Positions 44,737-57,000 of a stretch of 64,000 nucleotides of DNA are shown here, piece by piece. Position 1 is the first letter of the stretch; each line of letters starts with the position of its first letter. The position numbers and the translations under genes were made by a program. The notes under the pieces were generated by a model, which saw only the letters and a program-made list of their open reading frames with translations, did not search any database and was not told the DNA's origin. The stretch comes from Blasia pusilla (taxonomy: Eukaryota > Marchantiophyta > Marchantiopsida > Blasiales). The stretch lies in assembly GCA_050084515.1 (NCBI GenBank), contig CM114271.1, forward strand, positions 39,680,001 through 39,744,000, read 5' to 3'.

Positions 44737-47700
44737 ATGAGTCGTCGCCAGGAAGTCTGCCGTGATTTTCAGAGGGGCAAGTAAGTAAGCTCTAAGTAAG
44801 TCGAAGAGCAATTTTAATTAATGGGGAATTTAAGTTGCTTTGGTAGTTATGTTGGGATCTTTCTAACAAATATCCTTTTGCAGTTGTCGCTTTGGTTCTC
44901 GATGCAAGTTTCTGCACCAAAGCAATCAACCGCAGCAGAGACTACCGCAGCAAAACCAAAATCAAAAGGTTAGTGATCTTGTAGGCCTATGACTGGTGAC
45001 GTTATTATCATTTGCTCTAGTTTCCTCTTAGATCAATGAACACTGCTTAGTATCAAACCCACTGTCTTTTCCAGGAGGAGCTTGAGATGTGTATAATGGT
45101 CGACATAGCTGTGGTTTTATTTCTTCCTCTGAGCAGAGATAGGATCATGATATTCCTCTGTGTTTTTGGCAATAAAAGCAGGACGTTTTTGATGGAGGTG
45201 GAGGTAGAAACTACTATGGAGCCTTGTCAAATCCTGCTCCTCAGAGACAATCACAAAATCCTCAGAGTCAATCGTCAACCAAGGACCACAAGTGAGTGTG
45301 TTCTGTATGTTAACATTCTGCTTTCAAAAGTGGTTCCTGTGCAATTGATCTGTTTGTTGGTTTCCTAACTGTAGGCATGTCAGATGTAGCTAGACAAGCT
45401 CTCTTTTTGATCAAAACCATGAGGGGAATTCCTGGCTGATGGATTAGTTTTTCGAATCTGCTGTAGACATAAATATAAGGGTCAAGAGTCTGGTGTGAGT
45501 TCTGTTTATGAATTATCTGTTGCATTTCTGATAGGTGCAATGATCCCCGGCTTTGCAAGGAGCAGATCAAAGAAGATTTTGCATCAGAACACCCGATCTA
45601 TTGGCGGCTAACTTGCTACGCACACTACAAATTGTAAGTAGCCCAATCTATGGAAGTTGTCAAAGCCTTATGGTGCATCTGGGCAAAACTTCATGAAGAA
45701 TAATGATTTTAACTACGACAGATTTTGGCCTGGCATTGGAATTCTCAGTTATGGAAAAGAAAAACGAACAAGTCAAAAATTATAGAAATTTGATTGTCAG
45801 TGATCCATAGTAAAAAGAGAGGGTAGCTTCTTGATTTTCAACACCTGGAGTATGTGACACATGTCTTTGTCAGCAGGGAAAAAAAGTTGACCGGCAGTTT
45901 AGTAACAGAGGTCTGTTGATTCTCTTCTGAACATGGATTGCATTTTTCCTGTGATTCAACATGGTAACATTGAAGACTCTGGAATATTAGCTCCTGACCA
46001 ATCCACATTCAAGCACTGATGTCTTTATGGAACTAAGCATAGTGGGGAATAGTGCACAGAACAAATAGACCAAAGAATTCTGATATGATGAGGGTAAAAC
46101 CTTCAATCTGTCCTCACTTACCTTGAATCCAGCTGTAAATCTATTACACAAACGTAATAGATGTACGTAAGGATACGGCAGAGAAATTACACAAACCTAA
46201 TAGACCACAAGGGTCCTGAAGTGATGATCATAAAATTATGACTCTTACTTTCTAATACACTGTCATACATTAATGTTAGTTCTGTGACTTAAGTACACTG
46301 AAGAGCACTGCCAAACTAATAGGCAAGTGATAATTCTTCTTTCTCTTCATTCTTAGCTTCAGTCTTTTGACCCACAATTGTGCTCCAAAATCAGAATCTA
46401 CTTTCATGGTCTATGAGGTGGTTAGCATCTATGCTTTTAATGATGGATCTCACAGGCATCCTGGCTTCAGGGCTATGTGAAGTCCTATCTTCAGGGTTAT
46501 ACATCCAAAAGCAAATCCACTTATATAGTCCATTCTGACTTGGTGGCAAGTAAATTTACAAATAATACTTCAACCCCTCCAGGACCCGTTGAAATTAGAA
46601 GAGTCTGGAGATAGGCTTTGATATTCTCCAGATTGGCAACTATTTATTCAAAGCCTTTTTGCATAAGCACCACATGAGTTTCATAAGTTGTTCGTCAATC
46701 AGAACTAGTCTCCCCCACATTTTGTGATCAAAGAATGCAAAAATGGATCTTTTTTGGCAGCCTTCCAAATGATATTGTTGGAGATGTAAGTCCAGAGGAG
46801 CTGCGGGCACTTGCATATGAAGGTGCTAAGCAAGGTCTCTCTCTCACCGACCTGGTCAGTTCCACACCTTTGCAAAGTATCTTTCACATTTCAATTGATT
46901 CTGTACTTTTCTTGTGAGATGCCACATGGTCGCAAGTAAGGTCAGAAAGGTACGTGTAGGGTTGGGCATGAAAGAGTGGAATTCAATAGTAATTCGAGTA
47001 ACGAAATTTGTCTCCACTAGCCTATTCAGATTGGGTTGAAAACACTGTCATAATAGAAATTGGCAAGCAGAATAGATTTCGCTGGTTGTTTTTTCAGACT
47101 CAGTTTCTCCTCGGATAGACTTTGTTTCATTTTATAGAACGAAATGTTACTTTCATAGCTTGCCTGTTTCCAGTTCAATAGTTAGATGTTGCATTGGCAC
47201 TCTGATATGACAAGCATCTTTTTAGTTCAGAAAAAGTAGATTTTAGTTTTCAAAATAGGCACATTAATAATGTGGGTTTGCTGTTTTACATCTTGGCAGT
47301 CAGTTTTGATAGGATATTGTCCTTTCATCGCTTTCTCTTGCGAATTGGGCCCTTACTCAATGCTTCATATTCAGTGATCAAGTGATCTCACTGATGTAGT
47401 TGATGTGAATGCTGTTTGTGCAGTCACAGAGAGAAGGAACAATGATTGCAGCAAAGAACGCCGAGTTCGAGGCTCTTTTAAGAAACCATTACAGGGGTCC
47501 TGCATCTCAAAGTGCTTCTGTATTTCCATCTAATTCTTTCTCTTCATCCCCATTCTTGGGTTCCCCACAGAACAATAGCACTGTCATGGTCTTTGGGCAA
47601 CCATTGACATTGTCCAATCCTTCCCCATCACCATTGACCTTTGGACCAACACCCAACTCTTTTGCAGTACCAGCTTTCAACTCTAGCCAACTCAGGTGAT

Positions 47701-49201
47701 CTTAATTTTAAATGTAAATTTTTTTCAGCTTCCTGGATGAGTTGGTGCAAAGCTATGTGTCTGACCCGGCAGAGATTTACTCCTCCTGATTTTGGCAGTG
47801 GAGATATCACTTTCGGAACCAAGTCCTCATCTGGAAATGCAAGCCCATTTGGACAGCCCACGAATCTCTTTCAGCAAAGTCCCTTTTCAAGCACCCCTGC
47901 TGTATCTCAACAAAGTCCATTTAGCATTCCGCAGCAAGGTACAGGATCTTTGTTGTATGTTCTGCAGTATGTGTATTTACATACTAGCCCTAACTCGAGA
48001 ATTGCCCTAATTCAAGGTTACCCTAAAAAGATAGAGGAACACTAAGTTATCTCTAGCTAACTAAATTAGTATCCAACTAAGTTAGTATCTGACTAACTAC
48101 TTTTAGGGTTAACAAATAGATATTAGCAAATTTCAAAGTTTCCTGTCTGTATGCCATTATAATCTAGGCTGTGAGAATCTTTTGAAGCTGTTAATTCCCA
48201 TTTGCAAAGAACTGATAATTGAAGTGGAAGACGAAATTTCCTTTTTAGCTATTGATTTTCGAAGGTTATGAAGCAATACTTGCTGGTTCAAAGGATTTCA
48301 TGGATGTCTTTCTTGGGATATTGACATCAAATGATAGACTGGTTTTCTATTACTCAAGTATGTGACCTTGTAACACCTAGTAAGTTTGGATACAAAGACT
48401 CCACTGCTTGAAATCAGCTGGCATTACCTTTAGTCATGCTTATGCTATTGATCTATGTCCTCATATGTCTCGTTACTGTGCAGGGTTTAACTCACCAGTC
48501 AGTGGCAACGGATTCCAGTCACCCTTGTCTCCTGCAAATCCTTTTACTCAATCACCTTTCTCATTTAACCCAAGTCCACAAGGGTTCGCTGTGAACACTG
48601 GGACTGTCCCGACCATTACAACTACTCAATCTAATTTTCCAGCAACTAATTTATCAACACCAGCCTCACAAATGTAGGTTGGCATTTTGTGATCTCCCAA
48701 TAAGTATGAGTGCTCATTCTTTTTATCAGAGTGGATAAGGTTTATAAGTATATTCAGACAATTCAAGTCTAGAAACATGTGTTTTACCAACACATTTGCA
48801 CCTGCCTTCTAGATTGTTTTAGATTGCCAAAAACACAAGCAGGATTTGGAGCCAATACGCATAGAGGAAAGGCTCCAGTCCAATGCATGATGAAAGATGT
48901 CTGGACGAAAGGGATTGCAGCTAGTCACCTTTCACTATGCAGTGGGGAATAACTCCTGTATCTCCATATTTGTTTCAGGATACCAAGCACACCAGTGGAC
49001 ATGGCTTCCAACACGCATGCTGGGGAGGATGGAAAATGGCTTAAAGATGTCTGGAAGATAGGCGAGGTAGTAATTTGAAGGTTCAAAAGTACTGCTCTTT
49101 TTAATGTGGTATCGCTGCTAAGCAATAAATCTAACTAGGTTTTTGTTTTCCTCCTGCGACAGATACCAGAAGGAGAGCCCCCTGTCCACGTGCGATTCTG
49201 A
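44737..49201 (+). CDS. CCCH zinc-finger protein, C3H16/NUP42-like nucleoporin (10 exons)
   Basis: Likely nuclear-pore-associated, RNA-export-linked protein of the plant C3H16 family (relative of yeast/animal NUP42). Exons joining in frame: 44737-44780, 44884-44968, 45182-45291, 45535-45633, 46761-46854, 47424-47695, 47799-47938, 48484-48673, 48979-49066, 49163-49201; 386 aa, and the summed length is a multiple of three. Residues 8-27 form one CCCH finger (CRDFQRGNCRFGSRCKFLH, spacing C-x7-C-x5-C-x3-H), split by intron 1. A Gln-rich linker follows. The conserved plant block runs from KCNDPRLCKEQIKEDF through WRLTCYAHYK to SPEELRALAYEGAKQG and EFEALLRNHY. The C-terminal half is rich in Ser/Pro/Gln with several SPF and single FG dipeptides, like an FG nucleoporin. 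It ends in GKWLKDVWKIGE then IPEGEPP, the family's C-terminal signature. Exon joins are my own inference from GT-AG and phase. Confidence 0.88.
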
Positions 49202-49559
49202 TTCTTCAAATGCTTCGATTATGTGCATAATTTTCTTTTCATGCTTTGCATCTGGTTGGGTGATGTAAAGTAGAGGTTTACATCAAAGTTCTTGGACGGA
49301 ACCAGGGGTTTTCCATCCTTGAGTCCATGATGTTTTCTATTTATTTATCTTGAAGGATGGACATTAAGTGTATGGGTCCAATGAGGATATGTTATAGCCT
49401 AAATGCCAGAAAGGCCGACAATAGTTTGCCAATTCAGCTTTCTGAGTAAATTTTGAAGTTAAAGCAATACTTTTGACAACATATATGATACACACGGGGA
49501 TTCATTCGCAACAGTAGTGACTCTAACTTATTATGGTGGATTAGTTTATAATGATGGAT

Positions 49560-50110
49560 TAGTAAGGCGCTTATATGATGCGTGGGAAAAAAAATGTTTA
49601 AGAGCTAGTGTATAATGGGAAAAGATTGATGATTTTGTACATAAATTGAAAATTATAATCTTGTTGCTTTTAGTATGTAAAATATTTTTTTATGTCCTAT
49701 CGTCTATTTGTCAAGTTGACAGGTAAATTAAAAAAAGTATATAAATTAAAAAGGAATTCTCTCATAATAACGTATATAATGTGTTCATATATAAAGAAAT
49801 ATTTGAAAAGTTATTATATAATAATGAAAAGAAGAAATTAATGACAATATACATAAATTTAAATTTTTTATAAAAAATTCAAATATTTGGAATATGTTGT
49901 TGGAATAAATTGTCGAGGTCAAATAGATATCTGTAAATAAAAAGACGTTATAATAATAAGATAAATAAGATGCTTATGAAAATTAATAAATGATTGAAAA
50001 ATTAGGGGAAAATCTAATGATTGCACTAACTTCAAATATTTTTTTATTATTAATAATTTGTTAAACATTTTTTTTCTCAATTGTTACATGTCAAAAAGTA
50101 TTTATCCTAA
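49560..50110 (+). repeat. AT-rich dispersed repeat, further copies
   Basis: Two diverged, partly overlapping copies (about 49,560-49,780 and 49,780-50,110) of the sequence at 19,380-19,560. Shared ordered blocks are ATGTTTAAGAG/ATATTTGAAAAG, TACATAAATT, ATCTTGTTG, AGATATCTGTAAAT and CTCATAATAA. Confidence 0.5.
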
Positions 50111-50141
50111 AGGATCCTATTTATCCTATGAATGAATGGTT

Positions 50142-50270
50142 GCTTTGGCAACCCTTGATAGTTGTCAACTTCGCCCTTTTGCTTTTGCAACCCTTGATAG
50201 TTGTCAACTTCGCCCTTTCTGTAAAAGCACAGTTTCACTAAAAGTTTCTGTAAAAACACAGTTTCACTAA
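50142..50270 (+). repeat. Two adjacent short tandem duplications (39 bp x2, 29 bp x2)
   Basis: GCTTTGGCAACCCTTGATAG and following bases (50,142-50,180) recur at 50,181 to about 50,218. Then CTGTAAAAGCACAGTTTCAC and following bases (50,219-50,247) recur at 50,248 to about 50,270. Copies are nearly identical, so they are recent. Confidence 0.85.
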
Positions 50271-51054
50271 GAAACAGTATGGAAGTGGCATTTCAAAGGC
50301 CAAACATTCAGATGTGATCTTAGTCAACTCGGGTTTCGCATAATTTCCATGTTCAAATCAAGAAAATGTTTGTGCATGGCCATCTGCCTCGATGTGACAC
50401 CATCTACTACCATCGCTTTTCATTCCGCCAGATGAACACAAGGAGATTGTGTTAAGATGGGACAATTTAAAGTGCTCTTTCTAGACACAGGATAAAATAA
50501 TTTAATGTGCATACATTCCCTTCCAAACAATCTAAGTATGAACAGGCAAACCACATAGAGACGAATCGTGTAGTTTTAGTCCGCCATAGTTATGAATCCA
50601 TTCCGAATTTCTACGGTGCAAGTTATTGTGGCCGAAATAGTCCAATCATGGCCAATTCCAGTAGTATAATTTCGTTTTCTCCTCAATCTTCCTCTCAAAT
50701 AAACATAATTGGCACGCTTGACTAGTATTATTACCTTAACAGAGCAGGGGAGGGTACGTGGAATCGATGGTATGTTCTCGTGAAAAGATTCTTCTGAACT
50801 TCCTCCATCCATTTCTGTTTGGTATCTGACAATGATCTTAGCTAGGCGAGGTACACCGCCTCCCTTACTATTATTGACTAACTTCTAATAGCTCATATCA
50901 CAGAAAAGTGATAAAAGTAATAACAATGTGCCGCTAGTGGAAGACCCACTTTGATATATAAATGAACTAAATTATGGGTTGAAGCCTGTACACCTAAACC
51001 CTCAAGCACAGCTGAAGAGACTGGCCAATGAAAGCAGGGCCTGCATTTCTGAAT

Positions 51055-54000
51055 CTACGAAGATCCAGCTCTCCTCTTCTGGTACTCATTGACTAATTGT
51101 GCCTGCACATCCTGTGGCACTGCGGCATGCTGGTGATACTCCATGGTGAACTCTCCCTTTCCCTGAATCAAAACAATGGTATGGAATAACAGTCATAATT
51201 CGCCACTCTGCATACCTCATTCATTCAGTCCACCTCAGTTGATGTTCATCCCTCCGTGGGTAAAGCAAACATTCAAGCCCACATTATTAAACCCTTACTT
51301 TCATACATTGGGGTTACTTTGACAACAAATTAGCTTTCCCTGACTTTTCTTTAAGTATGAAACATCTTAAAGATCAAATTAAAGAAAAAACATGAGAAAA
51401 CTATTTCTGGTAACACTGAACAACAAATTCCAAAAACTACTCTACACAACAGATTCTCATACTGGTTAGCAGGTCTACGTACTTGTGTCATTGACCGGAG
51501 ACCAGTCGAATAGCCAAACATATTGTTCAGTGGGACCTGTAGACATCAAACATTCTGAATATCAGAGAACACGTTCCATATTTCTTTCAAAAATCCAAAC
51601 AAATTCTTCTCTCCATGTTCTCTCTGCCAATCTCTCACGGCTCCTTGAAATGGCTGAATTTACTATGAGTAGTGCAGACCACATGCTCAACACTAGGAGC
51701 TCAATCTAAACAGCTTGAAACTTACATGTGCAGTGATGACTGCATCATCTCCATCTTGCTCACTGCCAACAATAATACCTTTCCTCCTGCAATTTTTTTA
51801 AAGCAAGAAAGCAAGCTATGAGTTTCTGAAGATGGCAGACTCATTCACAAATATTAAAACTTGAGAAAAATTACAAGTAGTGGAGATTTAAACTCTCAAA
51901 TCATTTTGGCCAAAATGAAGCAACTTCCACAAAAGAAGTTGGGATACAATTAATCACCTGTTTATATCTCCAATGATGGGGCCCTGAAACTCTATAGGCG
52001 CTTTCATCTCCACAAGCATAATTGGCTCCAAAATTACTGGCCTGGCATTTTGATAGCACTGTTCACATAATCGAATAGATAATCAGGACATCTCTACTAT
52101 TTCTAGATAGTGAGATAGACATGAACCTCTAGATATGAAGCCCCCACCACTCCTTTTCTTCTAATAGCCTTTACACATTAGTGATACCGAAAGGGTTTAC
52201 TGGAGGGGGATTAGTTTCCTTTTTTAAAGTAAGCAAAGTGAAGGTGGGGGAATTTTTGGACAAAGTCAATTCTTTTCCAAAATGAAGAGGCGAGAATGGT
52301 AGGTTTTCCACATGAAAGGGAGGGATGCAAGGCAACGTGAGAAGAAGCGGAGTTTTAAATGAAGGAATGCCTAAAGGGGGTTGTCTATCTCACTAATCTT
52401 CTCTATTATTTTAGGAACATGCGTATTTATGTTCTCACAAAAATTATAATCTTTCAAAGTATAAAATCATCTCATATTAATAGCTAAAAGGGGATTAGGG
52501 GTAGAGGATGGTGGGATTTTTGTTTCTCCAAGTTGAAAAGTTGGGGATGAAGGAGCTAATAAATGAAGAGGTCAGAAGGGGAACTTTAAGAAGGTTGTAT
52601 GAAGGACACCATGAATGTGGCAAGAAAGACTGGAAGTTTTTCTAAATATTTGCTTAGCACAGGCCTACTAATTTCCTAGAGCAGGCAAGCTGGTTCAGGT
52701 AAACATTCAAACTCAGAATAATTGCAACTCTGGAAACGACGTCTCTCAATGAAACTCTAAATCCACTATGGCAAACATAATACAATTCTGTCTCATATTG
52801 ACTCAGACTCTGCTTCTATACCATTTAAGTGAGAAAATTTTACCTACATTAAATGATTGGTTGAACTCAACTTATGGCCAAATCACCAGTGGGATTACCT
52901 CTCGAAAGGCATAGAGTGAAGCCAGCTTGAAGGCCAGATCACTGGAATCCACCTGATGTGATGCTCCATCAGTCAAAACTACTCGTAGATTCTCCACAGG
53001 ATGCCCAATCAGAGAACCTCTGCAATCATGTCCAAGACAGAGATGTCAGATATGATGTCTTCCTGCAAGGGAATATAATCGAACCCTTAGGTGGTGGACT
53101 CCAAGGTGGAGTCAGGAGAACCCATCAATCCCTCTGATTGAGACAAACTTCATGAGAAAACATGTTACTACTGGTCCACACATCTCCAATCCTATTGTGC
53201 TTAACAAACCAGAAACGTAACAATGGGAAGACACTTTTGCTTCACATTTATCTCAACTGTCAGGAAGGAATCAACTTACGAGTTACTAGCTTCAATAAAT
53301 CCTTTCTCAATCGAAGGTATGAAGTTGGATGGAATAGCTTGTCCAATCATCATATTTTTAAATTCAAACTTCTTGTCTGAATCTTCAGGCAATGGCTCCA
53401 CATATCTATTAAATGAACCAAGGAAACCATTTATCCCACTGTCAGAACCATCGGGTGGAAGAGCACATCATCAAATGAAAAATAATATTCTCAAATAGCT
53501 GTTTGGTCCAGGCACCGATATTTTGTATCACGAGCTAGTAGTTACCCAACAACACGTCCATATTGCCCTTGGCCACCACTTTGCTTACGATGAAGGTAAT
53601 CAAAGTCCGCCCTTTGTGTAATTGTCTCCCTAAAGTTCACCTGAGGCTTTCCAACAATCGCATCTACCTGCATATAAAAAAATTCGTTTGTGAATTTGGC
53701 TTTCAGTCAAGGTAAAAGCACCATACAATACTTACTCCAAGTCAAGATAGGCAGAGACATAAAGTTTGGTCTGTTTGTGTTGTAACATAGGTCTAATGGC
53801 ACCTTGGGTCATGATGACTGGGCCCCTCCTCAAGAGACTTAATCTCCTGCATAACCTAAATATACCCTGTAGGAGTATTCACTAACATTTAAAAGATTCA
53901 CCAAGAGATGTATAAGATCATGAATCTTACGAAGTACAAATGGTTTGGGGAATATATTGTCACAAACAGGGTCCACTCCACATAATGGATCAAATCTGCT

Positions 54001-57000
54001 GTAAGGCTGGTAATAGTGACCCCTAAAGTTCACTAGACAACGAGCTCCATGTGTCCCAACCTTGTATTCCCGACGAATTCGCTCCACATAGATGTCAAGA
54101 TGAAGCTCTCCCATTCCTGATATTATAGTCTGCAACACCATATCCGAATGTCAAATGTGAATACTGCTGCAGTCCACTTACATGAGAAATACTACTCTTG
54201 CAGCAGCAAAATTGGACATGTCTAAGAAATTGGAAAAATCACATGGAGCTAAACACACCTCACCACTGTCGGGATCCAAACTAACACGAAATGTCGGATC
54301 CTCTTTTTGGAACCGGTTCAGAGCTTTGGAGAACTGCATTGCATAGATCACATCCACACATCGCAAATCAGGAATTCATCATTTCCATAATCTGTTCTCT
54401 CAGTTTATCATAGCACTTCACTACATTCATGTTTCCAGCTCTAGAACCCACTTGGATAACTAACCAACATCGCCATGAATGACCAGATAATGCTTGTTGT
54501 CCAATCACTTCATGACCTCCAACCCTCTCTTCCACCCATGGGACTATTATACCTCTTTGGGTGCCCAGTGTCACCTCATCCAGACCATTTCAAAAAGACA
54601 GAATACTGGGTAAGCTTGAGCTGTCATTGGCGACCATGTTGGCCAAATTTCAGCTCAAGATAACAAAGTTGATTATTTAAAATCTACCTACAAAAAATTT
54701 CTAGTTAAAGAATTGCAAAAGAGTTTTCACCACCCTCATTACCTGCTGGCCTACATCTTTTGAAGCTGGTGCAATAGCAAGGGACATGACAGGTTCTGGT
54801 ACATTCATGGATGTCATTGTGTACTTAATTGAGCCATCTGTAAAGGTATCACCTGAACATTGATTCATTCAACAATCAATGGTGAATTCATTGTGGAATG
54901 CTGAGTCAGAGATGAATTCGCAGCACTGGACATGATTATAACATTACAAAACTTTGAATTCTCAAGCACCCGGTTTTGAAGTGTTTGAGCGGGATACCTG
55001 AAGAGCATTCCACTCCAAATACAGCCACAATTTCTCCTGCCCCGGCTTGTTGAATATCCTTTATGAGCCCAGGACAACAAATTTGCTGTCAACAGATGAT
55101 ATAACAGGGAGAAAAAAAAGTGGTAGAGCCTAATTGATTGCAAATTCAGAGGGCGTCCTTGTTCACACTGTACCTGCATCAATTGACTGGATAGCTTTGC
55201 CAATAAGGAGTGTGTTTCAGGATATGAGTAGTTTCAAACACTAGTTGGAGACTTCATCTAACAAAGATCTAGACTATGCTAGTTTCCCATTATAATCATA
55301 GTAGAATGTAGCTATGATTACCTCCATGTCATCTGCATGCATGCGAACCAACCTCGGGACCTGTTCAAAAACAACCGACCATACATACTTACATAAGTAA
55401 CAATAGACTTTTACATCACCATTTCATTGAAGTCATCCTTGAGTATATCATGGCAGTCTGGAAAATAGCAAACAAAAAGGGAATACTAGAAACCTACTTT
55501 GATAAGGAGGGGTTCATTCCACAAACAACGTTTTGATTCACAAACTTGAGATATATGGTTCCATGCACAAAGTAAGGGATGACAGCAAATGTCTTTAAAA
55601 CCTATGGTGAACTGCTAGTCTTCCAAAGCTAATAGTAAATGCATAGCACAGAAGAAACCTGTATGACCCATAAGGCCATACCTTAACTTTACGCCCTGTG
55701 CTTGAGTTCACAATATAGTCACCCCGACGAATAGTGCCATCATACAAACTGCTCAGTCAATAAATACAGAACGTGTCAAATCCTGAAATCTGCCTCTTGG
55801 AAACAAAGAAACATGTATGCAAGGTTTGTGTGATCCATGTCCCATAAGAGGTGATGAAGTAATACTAAAGCCTGAGACACACCACAGGGAATAATTCCGG
55901 CAAAAACGACTCGATCAATTCTATTACCGTAGATAAGTGAGCTGCCCAAATCGACCCTCTTCAAGTTTGAAAGCCAATGCAACAAGAGCCCCATTTGGAG
56001 ACCCCGTTAAACTCACCTGTCATGAACACATAAACCTTGCTCATGAGACACTGTTGTAAAGAGAAGAATACCATGAGAAAAACACATGAAAACAAGATAT
56101 TAGATGCACCGCTTCAGAAGCAGACCTCTCATGTGGAGATCAGCATGAACATCTTCTGCCCGGAATAGAAGAACAGGCAGTAATTGTTCTCACAAAGGTT
56201 CCTACCTTCTCTTCATTCTTGTTCTGGTCCAAGGCATGGTTGCTCACGTCCAAAGGACAGGGCAAGAAATTCACCACCCCATTCAAGAGAAGCTGAACAC
56301 CCTGCTCTGGCGCACATAAGAAAATCCAGCTTCGCCACATGAGCAATCACACCAACACTTGCATCCTTCTCATTAATTTGCCACTTTTAACAAATGTATC
56401 TCAAAGCCAAAGGATCAAGCTGGAAACAAAATTCTATAAACTCTTCATCACAAATTTCTGCAAAAAACTTCCATGGTTGGCACAACCAATCAAGTATTTG
56501 TTATAATCATTAGAGTGTCCTAGAAAATCTGCAACCACAAAGACAGAAGATGCACAGTCCACTTGGAAAGGAGAGGAGGTGCAGAGATACTCTCTATGGA
56601 ATCTGCTCATCTCTTGAACCCTCCATACTTTTTTCAGTGACTTGGGTAAGGGGTGAATCTAACACTCTATGCTATTAACCCACTATAAGATTCAATAGTC
56701 TTGGCTTGGCGTAGAATCTGATAAGCTCTTCATCACAAATTTCTGCAAACAACTTTCATGGTTGACATAACCAATAAATTGACGTTGTAATCACAAGAGC
56801 TGAGCGTCTACAACCAAAAGAGGCCTGGCGACGCACTCAAACCAGGCTGCTAATGCCAGAAATGAAGTCTGGCAAATATGTTTCCTACTGCACACATATT
56901 TAGATGGAGGATCACCATAATAAAATTCTTTGACATACTTCACTCAGCCAAAAAGGCACCTGAAAAGTATTCCAAGGAATAGATGCAGCCTATCAGGAAA

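Larger units (their letters stand above)
49202..51054. other. Region between convergent genes, AT-rich repeats
   Basis: 3' flanks of the CCCH gene and of the EF-G gene meet here. Holds the AT-rich repeat copies (49,560-50,110) and the short tandem duplications (50,142-50,270). No gene seen. Confidence 0.6.

Noticed and set aside
53839-54141. EF-G exon frame continuing past 54,061 with unrelated residues, suggesting a pseudogene
   Set aside because: It is intron read-through. AAG followed by GTTGGG is a donor and the next exon (53,667-53,546) restores the conserved [17 protein letters not shown] block.
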